Below, piece after piece: positions 26,770 through 37,770 of a stretch of 64,000 nt of DNA (positions are counted from its first letter, which is position 1; every line of letters starts with the position of its first letter). The notes below the pieces were generated by a model. That model was not told where the DNA came from. It ran no database searches and worked only from the letters and a program-made list of their open reading frames with translations. A program made the position numbers and the translations under genes. Origin of the DNA: Streptomyces sp. PR69 (GTDB lineage: Bacteria > Actinomycetota > Actinomycetes > Streptomycetales > Streptomycetaceae); contig NZ_JAOWCB010000003.1 in the NCBI RefSeq assembly GCF_026420845.1, positions 62,001 to 126,000 of the forward strand, given 5' to 3'.

Positions 26770-27228
26770 ATGAGCACCCCCTCCCCCACGCGTATGGCCG
26801 CCTCCCTGCCCGCCGAGTACCGCGCCCGGCTGATGGCGACGGCCAGGGAGGTCGGCTTCCCCGAGAACTACCGGATCTTCGAGGAAGGGCAGTCGGCCGA
26901 CCACTTCTGGATCATCCGCTCGGGCACGGTCACGCTGGACTTCAGGGTGCCCGGCGGGCGCAAGGCCGTCATCGACTCGCTGGGGTTCGGGGAGCTGGTG
27001 GGCTGGTCCTGGCTGTATCGCCCGTATGTGTGGCAGCTGGGCGCGGAGGCGATGACACCGGTGCGGGCGCATGAGTTCGACGCCGAGGTGGTGCGGATGA
27101 TGATGGACGCCGACCCCTCGTTCGGCTCCGCGATGGGGCACTGGATCGGGCGGGTGCTCTCGCACCGGCTGCATGCGACGCGAGTCCGGCTGCTGGATCT
27201 GTACGCACCCCATGGAAGCGGAAGCTGA
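26770..27228 (+). CDS. Single-domain cyclic-nucleotide-binding protein (no HTH)
   Basis: 152 residues, one Crp-type cNMP-binding jelly roll. FEEGQSADHFWIIRSGTVTL and LGFGELVGWSWLYRP mark the beta roll and the phosphate-binding cassette. The protein ends after the long helix, so the DNA-binding domain of Crp/Fnr proteins is missing. Start ATG 26770 has AAGGAG eight bases upstream. It is followed after 10 bp by the CBS-BON gene, so the two are probably co-transcribed. It may act as a nucleotide or redox sensor that binds a partner. Whether it binds cAMP cannot be told. Confidence 0.83.
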   Translation: MSTPSPTRMAASLPAEYRARLMATAREVGFPENYRIFEEGQSADHFWIIRSGTVTLDFRVPGGRKAVIDSLGFGELVGWSWLYRPYVWQLGAEAMTPVRAHEFDAEVVRMMMDADPSFGSAMGHWIGRVLSHRLHATRVRLLDLYAPHGSGS

Positions 27229-27238
27229 GGAGTTCTCC

Positions 27239-28024
27239 ATGCCGGTGGCATCGAACGACGCCGGGCCGCGGAAGCCTGCCCCGCACACCGTCAGCGACGT
27301 CATGACCCATGCGGCCGTCGCCGTGGGGCGGCGCGCTGCCTACAAGGAGATCGTGGAGCTGATGGAGCGGTGGAAGGTCAGCGCGCTGCCCGTCCTGGAG
27401 GGCGAGGGCAGGGTGATCGGCGTGGTCTCCGAGGCGGATCTGCTGCCTAAGGAGGAGTACCGGGTGGAGCGGCCGCTGTGGGGCGCGGAGCCGCCGGCCG
27501 ATGCGGTGAAGGCCGAGGGCGTGTGCGCCGAGGAGCTGATGTCGGCTCCGGCCGTGACGGTCCACCCCGATGCCACGCTGCCCGAGGCGGCGCGGATCAT
27601 GGCGCGGCGGCGGGTGAAGCGGCTGCCCGTGGTGGACGCGTCGGGGATGCTGGAGGGCGTCGTGAGCCGGAGTGACCTGCTCAAGGTGTTTCTGCGCGGG
27701 GACGAGGAGATCGCCGCCGAGATCGACGAGGCGGTGCTGCGGCATCTGCCGCCGGACGCCCGGGTGCGGGCGACGGTGCGGGAAGGGGTGGCGACGATCG
27801 GCGGCCGGCTGCCGGACCGGTCCCTCGTTCCGCTGATCGCCCGGTCCGTGCGGGCGGTGGAGGGCGTGGTGGACGTCCGGATCGAGCTGAACCCCGACGA
27901 CGAGGCCGAGGCCGGGGCCGGAGCGGGGACCGGGGACGAGGCGGGCGCGGGGGACGGGACGGGGACGGAGGACGGGACGGGGACGGGGGACGGGACGGGG
28001 ACGGGGGACGGGGCGTCGCGATAG
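27239..28024 (+). CDS. CBS-pair plus BON domain protein (first copy)
   Basis: 261 residues. Two CBS motifs (about 18-75 and 98-160; RVIGVVSEADLLPKEE and LEGVVSRSDLLKVF) are followed by a BON domain (about 165-220; VREGVATIGGRLPDRSLVPLIARSVRAVEGVVDV). CBS pairs bind adenine nucleotides; BON domains bind membranes or phospholipids. The overall form resembles the DosR-regulon hypoxic response protein with an added BON domain. The C-terminus is a low-complexity DGTGTG repeat. Start 27239 has GAGGAG upstream. A closely similar gene lies at 35032. Confidence 0.88.
   Translation: MPVASNDAGPRKPAPHTVSDVMTHAAVAVGRRAAYKEIVELMERWKVSALPVLEGEGRVIGVVSEADLLPKEEYRVERPLWGAEPPADAVKAEGVCAEELMSAPAVTVHPDATLPEAARIMARRRVKRLPVVDASGMLEGVVSRSDLLKVFLRGDEEIAAEIDEAVLRHLPPDARVRATVREGVATIGGRLPDRSLVPLIARSVRAVEGVVDVRIELNPDDEAEAGAGAGTGDEAGAGDGTGTEDGTGTGDGTGTGDGASR
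27949..28013. repeat. 18-bp minisatellite in the CBS-BON gene
   Basis: Three and a half copies of GGGGGACGGGACGGGGAC (27949-27966, 27967-27984 with one change, 27985-28002, 28003-28013). Each encodes the hexapeptide DGTGTG or DGTGTE at the very end of the protein. Because the unit is a multiple of three, copy-number changes keep the frame. Confidence 0.88.
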
Positions 28025-28044
28025 GGACTGTCCGGCGGCGATGG

Positions 28045-28058
28045 GACCCGTTCGGCCC
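28045..28058. promoter_or_regulatory. Candidate OsdR/DevR-type palindrome, site 3
   Basis: GACCCGTTCGGCCC followed by TGTCGCC, the same downstream heptamer as site 1. Two left-arm positions differ from the other copies. It lies 75 bp upstream of the response-regulator gene, so autoregulation is possible. Confidence 0.42.
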
Positions 28059-28099
28059 TGTCGCCGCCCCCGCATCGGCGGCACGATCGATCACATCCG

Positions 28100-28131
28100 A
28101 CGGTCAGGGGGCTGAACGGTCAGGGGGCCGA
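28100..28131. repeat. 16-bp tandem duplication at the osdR ribosome site
   Basis: ACGGTCAGGGGGCTGA is followed directly by ACGGTCAGGGGGCCGA (one mismatch), ending one base before the ATG at 28133. Each copy holds a CAGGGGG sequence that could act as a weak ribosome-binding site. Confidence 0.8.
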
Positions 28132-28132
28132 T

Positions 28133-30753
<2,621 letters not shown>

Positions 30754-33159
30754 TCAGGACTCGGTGCGCGGCAGCCGGTACCAGTGGCGCTCGCCGGGGT
30801 TGAGCACGACATGCCGGTCGTCGGGGAGGATCACGGTGAGCGGGCCGGCCCGCGACGGCGGCACGAAGATGCCCAGGCGGCCGGGCAGCATCCGCACCTG
30901 GATGCCCCGGTGGCCGCGGTAGCACAGCGAGAAGACGAAGCGGGAGATCTCGTCCAGCGGCACCGGGTGCAGCCGCAGTCCGTCGGGGCCGGTCTCCAGA
31001 CCGGTCAGCCCGCGCTGCACCAGATCGACGGTGCCGGCCATCGCGCCCAGATGGATGCCTTCGGCCGTGGTGCCGCCCTGGACGTCGGCCACATCGCTGA
31101 GCAGCGCCTCCTCGCAGTAGCGCCAGGCGTCGGCGCCGCCCAGGCGGGTGAGCACCCAGCCGTGGACCAGACTGGACAGCGTCGAGCCATGGCTGGTTCT
31201 GCGCAGGTAGTAGGCGACCGTCCGACGCCAGGTCTCGTCGTCGAGGACATAGCCGAGCCGCGAGAACAGCTCCGCGAGTTGGGCCGGGGAGAACAGATGG
31301 CCGAGCATCAGCGTGTCGGCCTGCTTGGACGCCTGGTAGCGGTTGACCGTGTCCCCCTCGGCCTCCAGGATCCGGTCGAGTCGGCGGATGTCCGCATAGC
31401 GGGCGCGGTATGCGTCCCAGTCCAGCTCGGCCAGTTCCCCGTACCCCTCGAACTGGCTGATCACCCCCTGGTGGAACGGCACATGCAGACCGCGTGAGAC
31501 GGCCTCCCAGCGTTCCAGGACGTCGGGTTCCGCGCCGAGCTGCTCGAACAGTTCGGACCGCCGCGCCTCGGGCAGCGCCGCCGCCAGTGCGGCCGCCCGC
31601 GCGAGCACCCAGGAGGCGGTCACATTGGTGTAGGCGTTGTCGTCGAGTCCGGGGCGGTCGGCACCCGGGTAGGCGTCATGGAACTCGTCGGGGCCGACGA
31701 CGCCCCGGATGCGCCAGCGGGCGAGGGAGGGGTCGTAGTCCGCCGCGCCCTCCCAGAAGCGGGCGATCTGGAGCAGCATCTCCGCGCCGGGGCCGTGCAG
31801 GAATTCGGTGTCGCCGCTGGTCTGCGCGTACCGCCAGACGTTGAGGGCGATGGCCGAGCCGACGTGCCGCTGCAGCCGTGAATGGTCGGGCATCCAGTGG
31901 CCTGAGCGGGGGTTGAGATGGACCTCCTGGCTCTCCTCCCGGCCGTCGCGGCCGCTCTGCCACGGGTACATCGCGCCCTGGTGCCCGGCCTTCCGTGCGG
32001 ACTCGCAGGCCGCGGGCAGCCGGCGGTGCCGGTAGCCGAGCAGGGCGCGGGCGACCTGCGGGAAGTGCAGGCTGAGATACGGCAGGACGAACAGCTCGTC
32101 CCAGAAGACATGGCCCCGGTAGGCCTCGCCGTGCAGGCCGCGGGCGGGCACGCCCACGTCGAGGGCCGCGGTGTTGGGCGACAGGGTCTGCAGCACATGG
32201 AACATATGCAGCCGCAGCACACGGCCCGCCTCACCCGGCACGGACAGCTCCGCCCGCTGCCACAGCCTGTCCCACGCCTGGCGGTGCGAGGTGAGCAGGG
32301 CGGCGAAGCCGGGGGCCTGGGTGACGCTGTCGAGTGCGTCGCGCACCAGCTCGCCGGCGGGGCCGTCGACGGTGGTGTGCAGGGCGGCGGTCTTCACCAC
32401 GGTGACATGGCGCTGGCGGGAGATCGGCACGATGCAGGACTGGGCGGCCCGGCCGCCGCTGAACCAGGTGCTGACGGCGGCCAGGGGCCGTACGGCGGTG
32501 CGCAGGGCCATGGCTGCCTGGAGCAGGCCGTCGGTGGCGCGGCAGCTCAGCCACAGCGCTCCGGAACGGTCCACTCCGCTGCGCAGTCCGGTCAGATGAC
32601 GGTTCGCCAGTTCCCGGTAGCGGTCGACGCCCGCGTTGACGACGTCCCCGTCCAGTGCGGACTCCACCTCGATCTCGCCCTGCCAGCCGTAGGCGCGCAG
32701 CGTGGTGCGCTGGGCGGCCAGATACGGGTCGCCCATGTGGACCAGGCGGGCGTGGGTGACGCCCAGCCGGCGGCCGTAGCCGTCCTGGTAGAGCAGATGG
32801 CGGGTGAGCACGCCGGAGCGCAGGTCGAGGGTCAGGTGGTAGCGGCGCAGACTGGCGTGGTCGGGGGTGAGCCAGTCGCCGGGCGGGCCGTCCGCGGGGC
32901 GGCAGCGGTAGCGCAGCGGCAGCCAGTTCGGCAGGTTGACCAGGTCTTCGTTGACGATGCGCCGCCCGGCCACCAGTGACTCCAGGCGGTTGTAGCAGCC
33001 CGCGCCGTAGGTGGCGGGGTAGTGCACGGGGCCCGCGTCGGTCTCGGGGGCGGCGCCGCGGGTGGCGAAGCGGCCGTTGCCGAGGGTGCACAGGGCTTCC
33101 CTGAGACGTTCCTGCTTGGGGTCGTAGCCGCTGTACTCCCAGGTCCATGAGGAGGTCAC
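30754..33159 (-). CDS. Glycoside hydrolase family 65 disaccharide phosphorylase
   Basis: 801 residues, the usual size of GH65 enzymes. The N-terminal beta-sandwich (to about 290) precedes an (alpha/alpha)6 barrel with VFWDELFVLPYL, the general acid in GVVGPDEFHD (near residue 490) and KQADTLML and TSHGSTLSSLVH for phosphate and sugar binding, then a beta C-domain. Members phosphorolyse trehalose, maltose, kojibiose or related alpha-glucosides with inversion to give beta-glucose 1-phosphate. The ATG overlaps the stop of the HAD gene (ATGA), whose product would convert that phosphate. Which disaccharide is used is not clear. Confidence 0.92.
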   Translation of the reverse strand: MTSSWTWEYSGYDPKQERLREALCTLGNGRFATRGAAPETDAGPVHYPATYGAGCYNRLESLVAGRRIVNEDLVNLPNWLPLRYRCRPADGPPGDWLTPDHASLRRYHLTLDLRSGVLTRHLLYQDGYGRRLGVTHARLVHMGDPYLAAQRTTLRAYGWQGEIEVESALDGDVVNAGVDRYRELANRHLTGLRSGVDRSGALWLSCRATDGLLQAAMALRTAVRPLAAVSTWFSGGRAAQSCIVPISRQRHVTVVKTAALHTTVDGPAGELVRDALDSVTQAPGFAALLTSHRQAWDRLWQRAELSVPGEAGRVLRLHMFHVLQTLSPNTAALDVGVPARGLHGEAYRGHVFWDELFVLPYLSLHFPQVARALLGYRHRRLPAACESARKAGHQGAMYPWQSGRDGREESQEVHLNPRSGHWMPDHSRLQRHVGSAIALNVWRYAQTSGDTEFLHGPGAEMLLQIARFWEGAADYDPSLARWRIRGVVGPDEFHDAYPGADRPGLDDNAYTNVTASWVLARAAALAAALPEARRSELFEQLGAEPDVLERWEAVSRGLHVPFHQGVISQFEGYGELAELDWDAYRARYADIRRLDRILEAEGDTVNRYQASKQADTLMLGHLFSPAQLAELFSRLGYVLDDETWRRTVAYYLRRTSHGSTLSSLVHGWVLTRLGGADAWRYCEEALLSDVADVQGGTTAEGIHLGAMAGTVDLVQRGLTGLETGPDGLRLHPVPLDEISRFVFSLCYRGHRGIQVRMLPGRLGIFVPPSRAGPLTVILPDDRHVVLNPGERHWYRLPRTES

Positions 33160-33977
33160 GGCCCACTCCCCCGGCGGATCCGGCCGGGCAGGCCGGTGAG
33201 GTTCTCGACCACGGTGTCGGCCCCGCAGGCGCGCAGCCGGTCGGCCCCGGCCCGGCCGCCGGCCCGGTTGACCCCGATGACCAGGGCGAATCCACCGCGG
33301 CGTGCGGCCTCCACGCCGACGGCGGCGTCCTCGACGAGGGCGCTCGCCGAGGGCGGCGCCGCCAGGCGGCGCGCGGTTTCGAGGAACAGCGCGGGGTCGG
33401 GTTTGGACGGCAGGCCCAGCCGGGCGACCTCTGTGCCGTCGACGACGGCGTCGAGCAGTTCCGCGACCCGGGAGGCGGCGAGGAGTTCGCCCGCGTGGCG
33501 GGAGGCGGAGGCCGCCGCGCAGGCGACTCCGGCACGTCTGAGCGCGTGCAGCGTCTCGGGCACCTCGGGGAAGACCCGCACGGGCCGCTCACGCAGCGCG
33601 GCGACGAACATCTGGTCCTTGCGTGCGGCGACGGCCCAGACGGTGTCGCAGCCCGGCGGGTCGTCGGGGGCGCCGAGCGGCAGATAGAGGCCGCGCGAGG
33701 TGAGAAACGAGCGGGCGCCCTCGACGCGCGAGCGGCCGTCCACCAGCCGCCGGTACTCGTCGCCGTCGTCGAAGGGCCGCCCCTGAGGGCTGTCGCGGTC
33801 CGCCAGGGCGCGCAGACAGGCGTCGAAGGCGCGCTTCCAGGCGGCGGCGTGCACCCCGGCCGAGTCGATCAGCACGCCGTCGGCGTCGAAGACGACGGCG
33901 CGCAACGACCTGGGCCGCGGCCCGGGTGGCTCGACCGTGGCCTGCTCGTGGGTTCCCGCCCCGGTGCTGCGTTCCAT
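33156..33977 (-). CDS. HAD-superfamily beta-phosphoglucomutase-like enzyme
   Basis: 273 residues. Motif I is VFDADGVLIDSAGVHAAAW with D31 nucleophile and D33 acid/base. The helical cap contains the D-G-R-S substrate segment (LVDGRSRVEGARSFL), and motifs II and III are ASASRH and SKPDP ... LVEDAAVGVEAA. The pattern is that of beta-phosphoglucomutase, which turns beta-glucose 1-phosphate into glucose 6-phosphate. Coupling to the GH65 gene gives a two-step route from a storage disaccharide to glycolysis without spending ATP on one glucose, useful under energy limitation. Confidence 0.87.
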   Translation of the reverse strand: MERSTGAGTHEQATVEPPGPRPRSLRAVVFDADGVLIDSAGVHAAAWKRAFDACLRALADRDSPQGRPFDDGDEYRRLVDGRSRVEGARSFLTSRGLYLPLGAPDDPPGCDTVWAVAARKDQMFVAALRERPVRVFPEVPETLHALRRAGVACAAASASRHAGELLAASRVAELLDAVVDGTEVARLGLPSKPDPALFLETARRLAAPPSASALVEDAAVGVEAARRGGFALVIGVNRAGGRAGADRLRACGADTVVENLTGLPGRIRRGSGP

Positions 33978-34073
33978 CCGGATCCTCTCATCTGCACGGT
34001 ACGCCGTCCCCGCTCACGGTGGGCCGCCGCCGGGTGCGCCGGGCCGCCGCCCGGTGCGGACGCGTCGGCGGCG

Positions 34074-34814
34074 TCAGGGCCGTCCGCGGGACGGTTCGCG
34101 GGAGCCGTGGGCGTGGTCGGGGACGCCGCTCTGCGGGTTGATCACACGCCGGCCGGTCACCCGCTCGGGGGTGATCGCCAGCCACAGCCCGCGCTGCCCG
34201 CCCGCCCAGGGCAGGCTCTGCGCCGCGGCCTCCAGGCGGCCGATGGCGTCGGGGGCCGTGACGGCCTTGGCACGGCCGGTCACCAGCACACTCCAGCCCT
34301 GGCACTGGGCGTCGTCGATGCGGTCGACCTCGAAGGCGACCTCGGAGCCGGCGGCGGCGGAGGGCACGGCGCCGGGTGCGGTGCGGAAGGCGATCGCGCC
34401 GCCGGCGACCACATAGTTGACGGGGACGATGGCGGGGCCTTCGTCGGTGGTGACGCCGACCCGGCCCACGCCGTGGCCGGCGAGCAGCTCCCAGCTCTCG
34501 TCCCGGTCCAGTTCGACCAGCCGGGCGTTGCGCGGCGCGCTGGCGGCGCCCGGCGGGCGGCCGGCGGAGCCGCCGGCGAGGTCGGCGACCGTGGTCTCCA
34601 GGGCGTCGGCGAGCCTGATCATGGCCCCGATGCCGGGGGCGGACGCGTGTTCCTCCACATACCGGATGTAGCTGGGCGCCGCGCCGCAGCGTGCCGCGAC
34701 CTGCTCGCGGGTCAGTCCCAGCTCCGCGCGGCGGGCGGCGACGCGCCGGCCCATGTCCGTGGACTGGTGGGCGACGGGACCGGCGGATGAAGCACGTGGT
34801 CTCGTGGTCGGCAT
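34074..34814 (-). CDS. HTH plus pyridoxamine-phosphate-oxidase-fold protein
   Basis: 246 residues. An XRE-type helix-turn-helix (about 22-75; RRAELGLTREQVAARCG) is fused to a split-barrel flavin-binding domain (about 100-235) with LLAGHGVGRVGVTTDEGPAIVPVNYV, typical of the PNPOx-like proteins common in actinobacteria. Start 34814 has GAGGAAC next to the ATG. It is divergent from the second CBS-BON gene across 217 bp that hold two candidate OsdR-type palindromes. Relatives may bind FMN, F420 or heme, so it could be a redox-sensing regulator or reductase. Confidence 0.82.
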   Translation of the reverse strand: MPTTRPRASSAGPVAHQSTDMGRRVAARRAELGLTREQVAARCGAAPSYIRYVEEHASAPGIGAMIRLADALETTVADLAGGSAGRPPGAASAPRNARLVELDRDESWELLAGHGVGRVGVTTDEGPAIVPVNYVVAGGAIAFRTAPGAVPSAAAGSEVAFEVDRIDDAQCQGWSVLVTGRAKAVTAPDAIGRLEAAAQSLPWAGGQRGLWLAITPERVTGRRVINPQSGVPDHAHGSREPSRGRP

Positions 34815-34896
34815 GTTCCTCACGTCCGTTCGAAGAGGCAGCGCCCGGCAGCCTCGTCCGGCGCCGGACCGGCCGTCACCCCCAGGCTGCCCCGCC

Positions 34897-34910
34897 GGGC
34901 CCTGCGGCCG
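34897..34910. promoter_or_regulatory. Candidate OsdR/DevR-type palindrome, site 5 (imperfect)
   Basis: GGGCCCTGCGGCCG, matching the GGGCC-N3-CGGCC part of the pattern, in the divergent region between the HTH/PNPOx-like and CBS-BON genes. It begins 38 bp before site 4. Confidence 0.35.
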
Positions 34911-34934
34911 CATGGGCCGCCAAGCCCGCGGGCG

Positions 34935-34948
34935 GGGCCGGTCGGCCC
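34935..34948. promoter_or_regulatory. Candidate OsdR/DevR-type palindrome, site 4
   Basis: GGGCCGGTCGGCCC followed by TGTC, like sites 1 and 3. It is 83 bp upstream of the CBS-BON start at 35032 and 120 bp upstream of the divergent gene's start. Confidence 0.5.
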
Positions 34949-35031
34949 TGTCCGCGGGCGCCGTGGGCGGCGGAGTCTGGGGTGTGTGAGGGGTTCCCCG
35001 CACATCGCCGCCTATGCATGGAGCGCCTGTC

Positions 35032-35751
35032 ATGGATGACCGTCCCTACACCGTGAACGATGTGATGACCAGGGCCGTCGTATCCGTGGAGCGGGAGGCC
35101 CGCTTCAAGGAGATCGCCGCCGCGATGCAGCGGTGGCAGGTCAGCGCGGTGCCTGTGATCGAAGGGGAGGGCCGCGTCGTCGGCGTGGTCTCCGAGGCGG
35201 ATCTGCTGCCCAAGGAGGAGTTCCGGAGCGGCGGGGCCGGCGCGGTCGGGCAGCGGGAGCGGGCGGCGGACACCGCCAGGGCCGACGGGGTGTGCGCGAA
35301 GGATCTGATGACGACTCCCGCGGTGGTGATCCGCGCCGACGCGACGCTGCCGCAGGCGGCCCGGGTCATGGCCCGCCGCCAGGTCAAACGGCTGCCGGTG
35401 GTGGACGCCGGGGGTGTGCTGCAGGGCATCGTGAGCCGCGCCGATCTGCTGAAGGTCTTCCTCCGCTCGGATGACGAGCTGGCCTTCCAGGTGCGGACGC
35501 AGGTGGTGGACCGGCTCTTCCCCGTGTCGCGGCACGGCATCCGGGTGGAGGTGTGCGACGGGGTGGTCCGTCTGACGGGCACGGTGCGGGACAGCGAGCG
35601 GATCCCGCTCGCCCGGAGCCTGGCCCGTTCGGTCGAGGGTGTGGTGGACGTCGTGTGCTCGCTGACCGGGCCGGCGCCCGCCGCGGCCCCGTCTGCACCG
35701 TCTGCCCTGTCCGGCTCTTCTGTCTCTTCCGCCCCGTCTGCGACGGGGTGA
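35032..35751 (+). CDS. CBS-pair plus BON domain protein (second copy)
   Basis: 239 residues with the same order as the copy at 27239: CBS pair (about 8-150; VVGVVSEADLLPKEE, LQGIVSRADLLKVFL) and BON domain (about 158-215; VCDGVVRLTGTVRDSERIPLARSLARSVEGVVDV). The tail is Ser/Ala/Pro-rich instead of DGTGTG. Start 35032 has GGAG eight bases upstream; an ATG 18 bases earlier lacks a ribosome site. A strong hairpin follows the stop. It probably binds adenine nucleotides and membrane, role unknown. Confidence 0.87.
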   Translation: MDDRPYTVNDVMTRAVVSVEREARFKEIAAAMQRWQVSAVPVIEGEGRVVGVVSEADLLPKEEFRSGGAGAVGQRERAADTARADGVCAKDLMTTPAVVIRADATLPQAARVMARRQVKRLPVVDAGGVLQGIVSRADLLKVFLRSDDELAFQVRTQVVDRLFPVSRHGIRVEVCDGVVRLTGTVRDSERIPLARSLARSVEGVVDVVCSLTGPAPAAAPSAPSALSGSSVSSAPSATG

Positions 35752-35755
35752 GCGG

Positions 35756-35787
35756 CCCGGTACGGCCGCGGCGGCGGCCGTACGGGG
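35756..35787 (+). terminator. Strong hairpin after the second CBS-BON gene
   Basis: A 14-bp stem (13 matches) with a four-base loop, arms 35756-35769 and 35774-35787, begins five bases after the stop codon. GC-rich hairpins without a U tract are common terminators in Streptomyces. Confidence 0.65.
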
Positions 35788-36002
35788 GTGCGCCTCCGCG
35801 CCCGCCCATGAGCGGCCGCGGGCGCGGAGGCCGGGGGCGTACTCGCCGTCCTCACCGGGGGAGACCCGCGTCGCCGTGGGCGGCGGGTGTGCGGCGGGGC
35901 TGCACGGGCAGGGGCAGGAATAGCCGGCATCCGGAACCGGTTGTCGCAGGGCGGGTCCACGGGACGCCGGGAACCACGGGACACCAGGAAGAGGTAGTAC
36001 GT

Positions 36003-36410
36003 ATGAGCACTGTCGAGCTCACCAAGGAGAACTTCGATCAGGTCGTGAACGACAACGACTTCATTCTGATCGATTTCTGGGCTTCCTGGTGTGGTCCGTG
36101 CCGGCAGTTCGCGCCGGTGTACGAAGAGGCGTCGGAGCGGCACACCGATCTGGTCTTCGGGAAGGTCGACACCGAGGCGCAGCGGGAGCTGGCCGCCGCC
36201 TTCGGCATCCAGTCGATCCCCACGCTGATGATCGTACGGGAGAAGGTGGCCGTCTTCGCGGAGCCGGGCGCACTGCCCGAGCCCGCGCTGGAGGACGTGA
36301 TCGGCCAGGCACGCGCCCTGGACATGGACGCGGTGCACAAGTCGGTCAAGGAAGCGAAGAACGGCCAGCAGGCGGGCGGCCAGGACACAACCGGGGCCCC
36401 GGAGGCCTGA
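36003..36410 (+). CDS. Thioredoxin
   Basis: 135 residues with the active site WASWCGPC (C30, C33), the cis-proline region SIPTLMIV and the usual fold length, followed by about 25 extra residues rich in Gly, Gln and Lys. The ATG at 36003 has GGAAGAGG about 12 bases upstream. The mycobacterial and streptomycete dormancy regulons include thioredoxin-like reductants, which fits its place at the end of this island. A 251-bp gap separates it from the CBS-BON gene, so it has its own promoter. Confidence 0.93.
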   Translation: MSTVELTKENFDQVVNDNDFILIDFWASWCGPCRQFAPVYEEASERHTDLVFGKVDTEAQRELAAAFGIQSIPTLMIVREKVAVFAEPGALPEPALEDVIGQARALDMDAVHKSVKEAKNGQQAGGQDTTGAPEA

Positions 36411-36438
36411 GAACTCCGGTGGCGGCGGCGTGGCGGCG

Positions 36439-37623
36439 TCAGCGTTCGAGTACGAGGGCCAGGCCCTGGCCGACCCCGATGCACAGCGCCGCCACCCCGG
36501 TGCCGGAACCCGCCGCGGCCAGCTGGTGGGCGACGGAGCCGGCGAGCCGCGCGCCGGACGCGCCGAGCGGATGGCCGATGGCGATCGCGCCGCCCCGCGG
36601 GTTGACCAGTGCCGGGTCCAGTTCAGGCCACTCGGCGAGGCAGCCGAGCGACTGGACGGCGAAGGCCTCGTTCAGCTCGAACGTCGTCAGTTCGGCGAAG
36701 GTGCGGCCCGCTTTGCCCAGGGCCCGCTGGACGGCCTCGACGGGGCCGAGGCCGAAGAGCTGGGGCTCGACGCCGGTCACCGCGGAGGCGCGGATACGGG
36801 CGAGCGGCTCACGGCCCACGGCCCGCAGGCCCTCCTCGTCGACCAGCAGCAGGGCCGCGGCGCCGTCGTTCAGCGGTGAGGAGTTGCCCGCCGTGACCGT
36901 GCCGCCGTCGCGGAAGGCCGGCTTGAGCTTGGCGAGGGCCTCCATGGAGGTGGTGTCGCGGATGCACTCGTCGCGTATCGGCTCCATGCCCGCGCAGCCG
37001 GTGACTTCGCCGTCGTACAGTCCCTTCGCCCAGGCGGCGGCGGCTTTCTGATGGCTCGCCAGCGCGAACGCGTCCTGCTGTTCGCGGCTGATGCCGTGCT
37101 TCTCGGCGATCAGCTCCGCGCCCTCGCCGAGCGACACGGTCCACTCCGGGGGCATCTCGGGGTTGACCATCCGCCAGCCAAGGGTGGTGGAGTGGAGCTG
37201 CTGATGCCCGGCGGGGAAGGCGCGTTCGGGCTTCTGCAGCACCCACGGGGCGCGGGACATCGACTCCACGCCGCCGGCGATCGCGATGGACGCGTCCCCG
37301 AGGGCGATGGCGCGCGCCGCCTGGATGACGGCCTCCAGGCCGGAGCCGCACAGCCGGTTGACCGTGACGCCGGGGACGGTCACGGGCAGCCCGGCGAGCA
37401 GGACGGCCATGCGCGCCACGTCGCGGTTGTCCTCGCCCGCGCCGTTGGCGTCCCCGAAGACGACGTCGTCGATCCGGGCCGGGTCGAGGTCCGGGGAGCG
37501 GTCGGCCAGCGCCCTGATGACATGCGCGGCGAGATCGTCGGGCCGCACGGAGGAGAGCGCGCCCCCGAACTTTCCGACGGGGGTGCGGACGGCGTCGACG
37601 ATATAGACGTCGCGGATGCTCAT
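36439..37623 (-). CDS. Acetyl-CoA C-acyltransferase (thiolase), 3-oxoadipyl-CoA thiolase-like
   Basis: 394 residues. Catalytic C92 (VNRLCGSGLEAV), the histidine in GHPLGASG and the second cysteine in CIGVGQG are all present. The segment GAGEDNRDVARMAVLLAGLP resembles 3-oxoadipyl-CoA thiolases of the beta-ketoadipate pathway, although no other pca gene is nearby, so a general beta-oxidation role is equally possible. Start 37623 is supported by GGGAGAC upstream. A perfect inverted repeat 53 bp upstream suggests control by a TetR-type repressor. Confidence 0.87.
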   Translation of the reverse strand: MSIRDVYIVDAVRTPVGKFGGALSSVRPDDLAAHVIRALADRSPDLDPARIDDVVFGDANGAGEDNRDVARMAVLLAGLPVTVPGVTVNRLCGSGLEAVIQAARAIALGDASIAIAGGVESMSRAPWVLQKPERAFPAGHQQLHSTTLGWRMVNPEMPPEWTVSLGEGAELIAEKHGISREQQDAFALASHQKAAAAWAKGLYDGEVTGCAGMEPIRDECIRDTTSMEALAKLKPAFRDGGTVTAGNSSPLNDGAAALLLVDEEGLRAVGREPLARIRASAVTGVEPQLFGLGPVEAVQRALGKAGRTFAELTTFELNEAFAVQSLGCLAEWPELDPALVNPRGGAIAIGHPLGASGARLAGSVAHQLAAAGSGTGVAALCIGVGQGLALVLER

Positions 37624-37675
37624 CGGATGTCTCCCGGGCGTGGACCAGCGTATGCGCATGTTCTTCTGTTCGTCC

Positions 37676-37693
37676 GGTGAACGGTGGTTCACC
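37676..37693. promoter_or_regulatory. Perfect inverted repeat upstream of the thiolase gene
   Basis: GGTGAAC-GGTG-GTTCACC, seven-base arms around four bases, 53 bp upstream of the thiolase ATG. Size and position fit an operator for a TetR- or GntR-type repressor; no such regulator gene adjoins it. Confidence 0.5.
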
Positions 37694-37770
37694 TGGTCAG
37701 GCCCGAGTCTCTGCTGCTCCCCGCGCCCTGTCAACGCCCCGAGGGGCTCGGCCCCCCGGCCCCTGAAGGG

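Noticed and set aside
36439..37623. Part of a beta-ketoadipate (pca) cluster
   Set aside because: No other pca gene is nearby; only the thiolase motif supports it.
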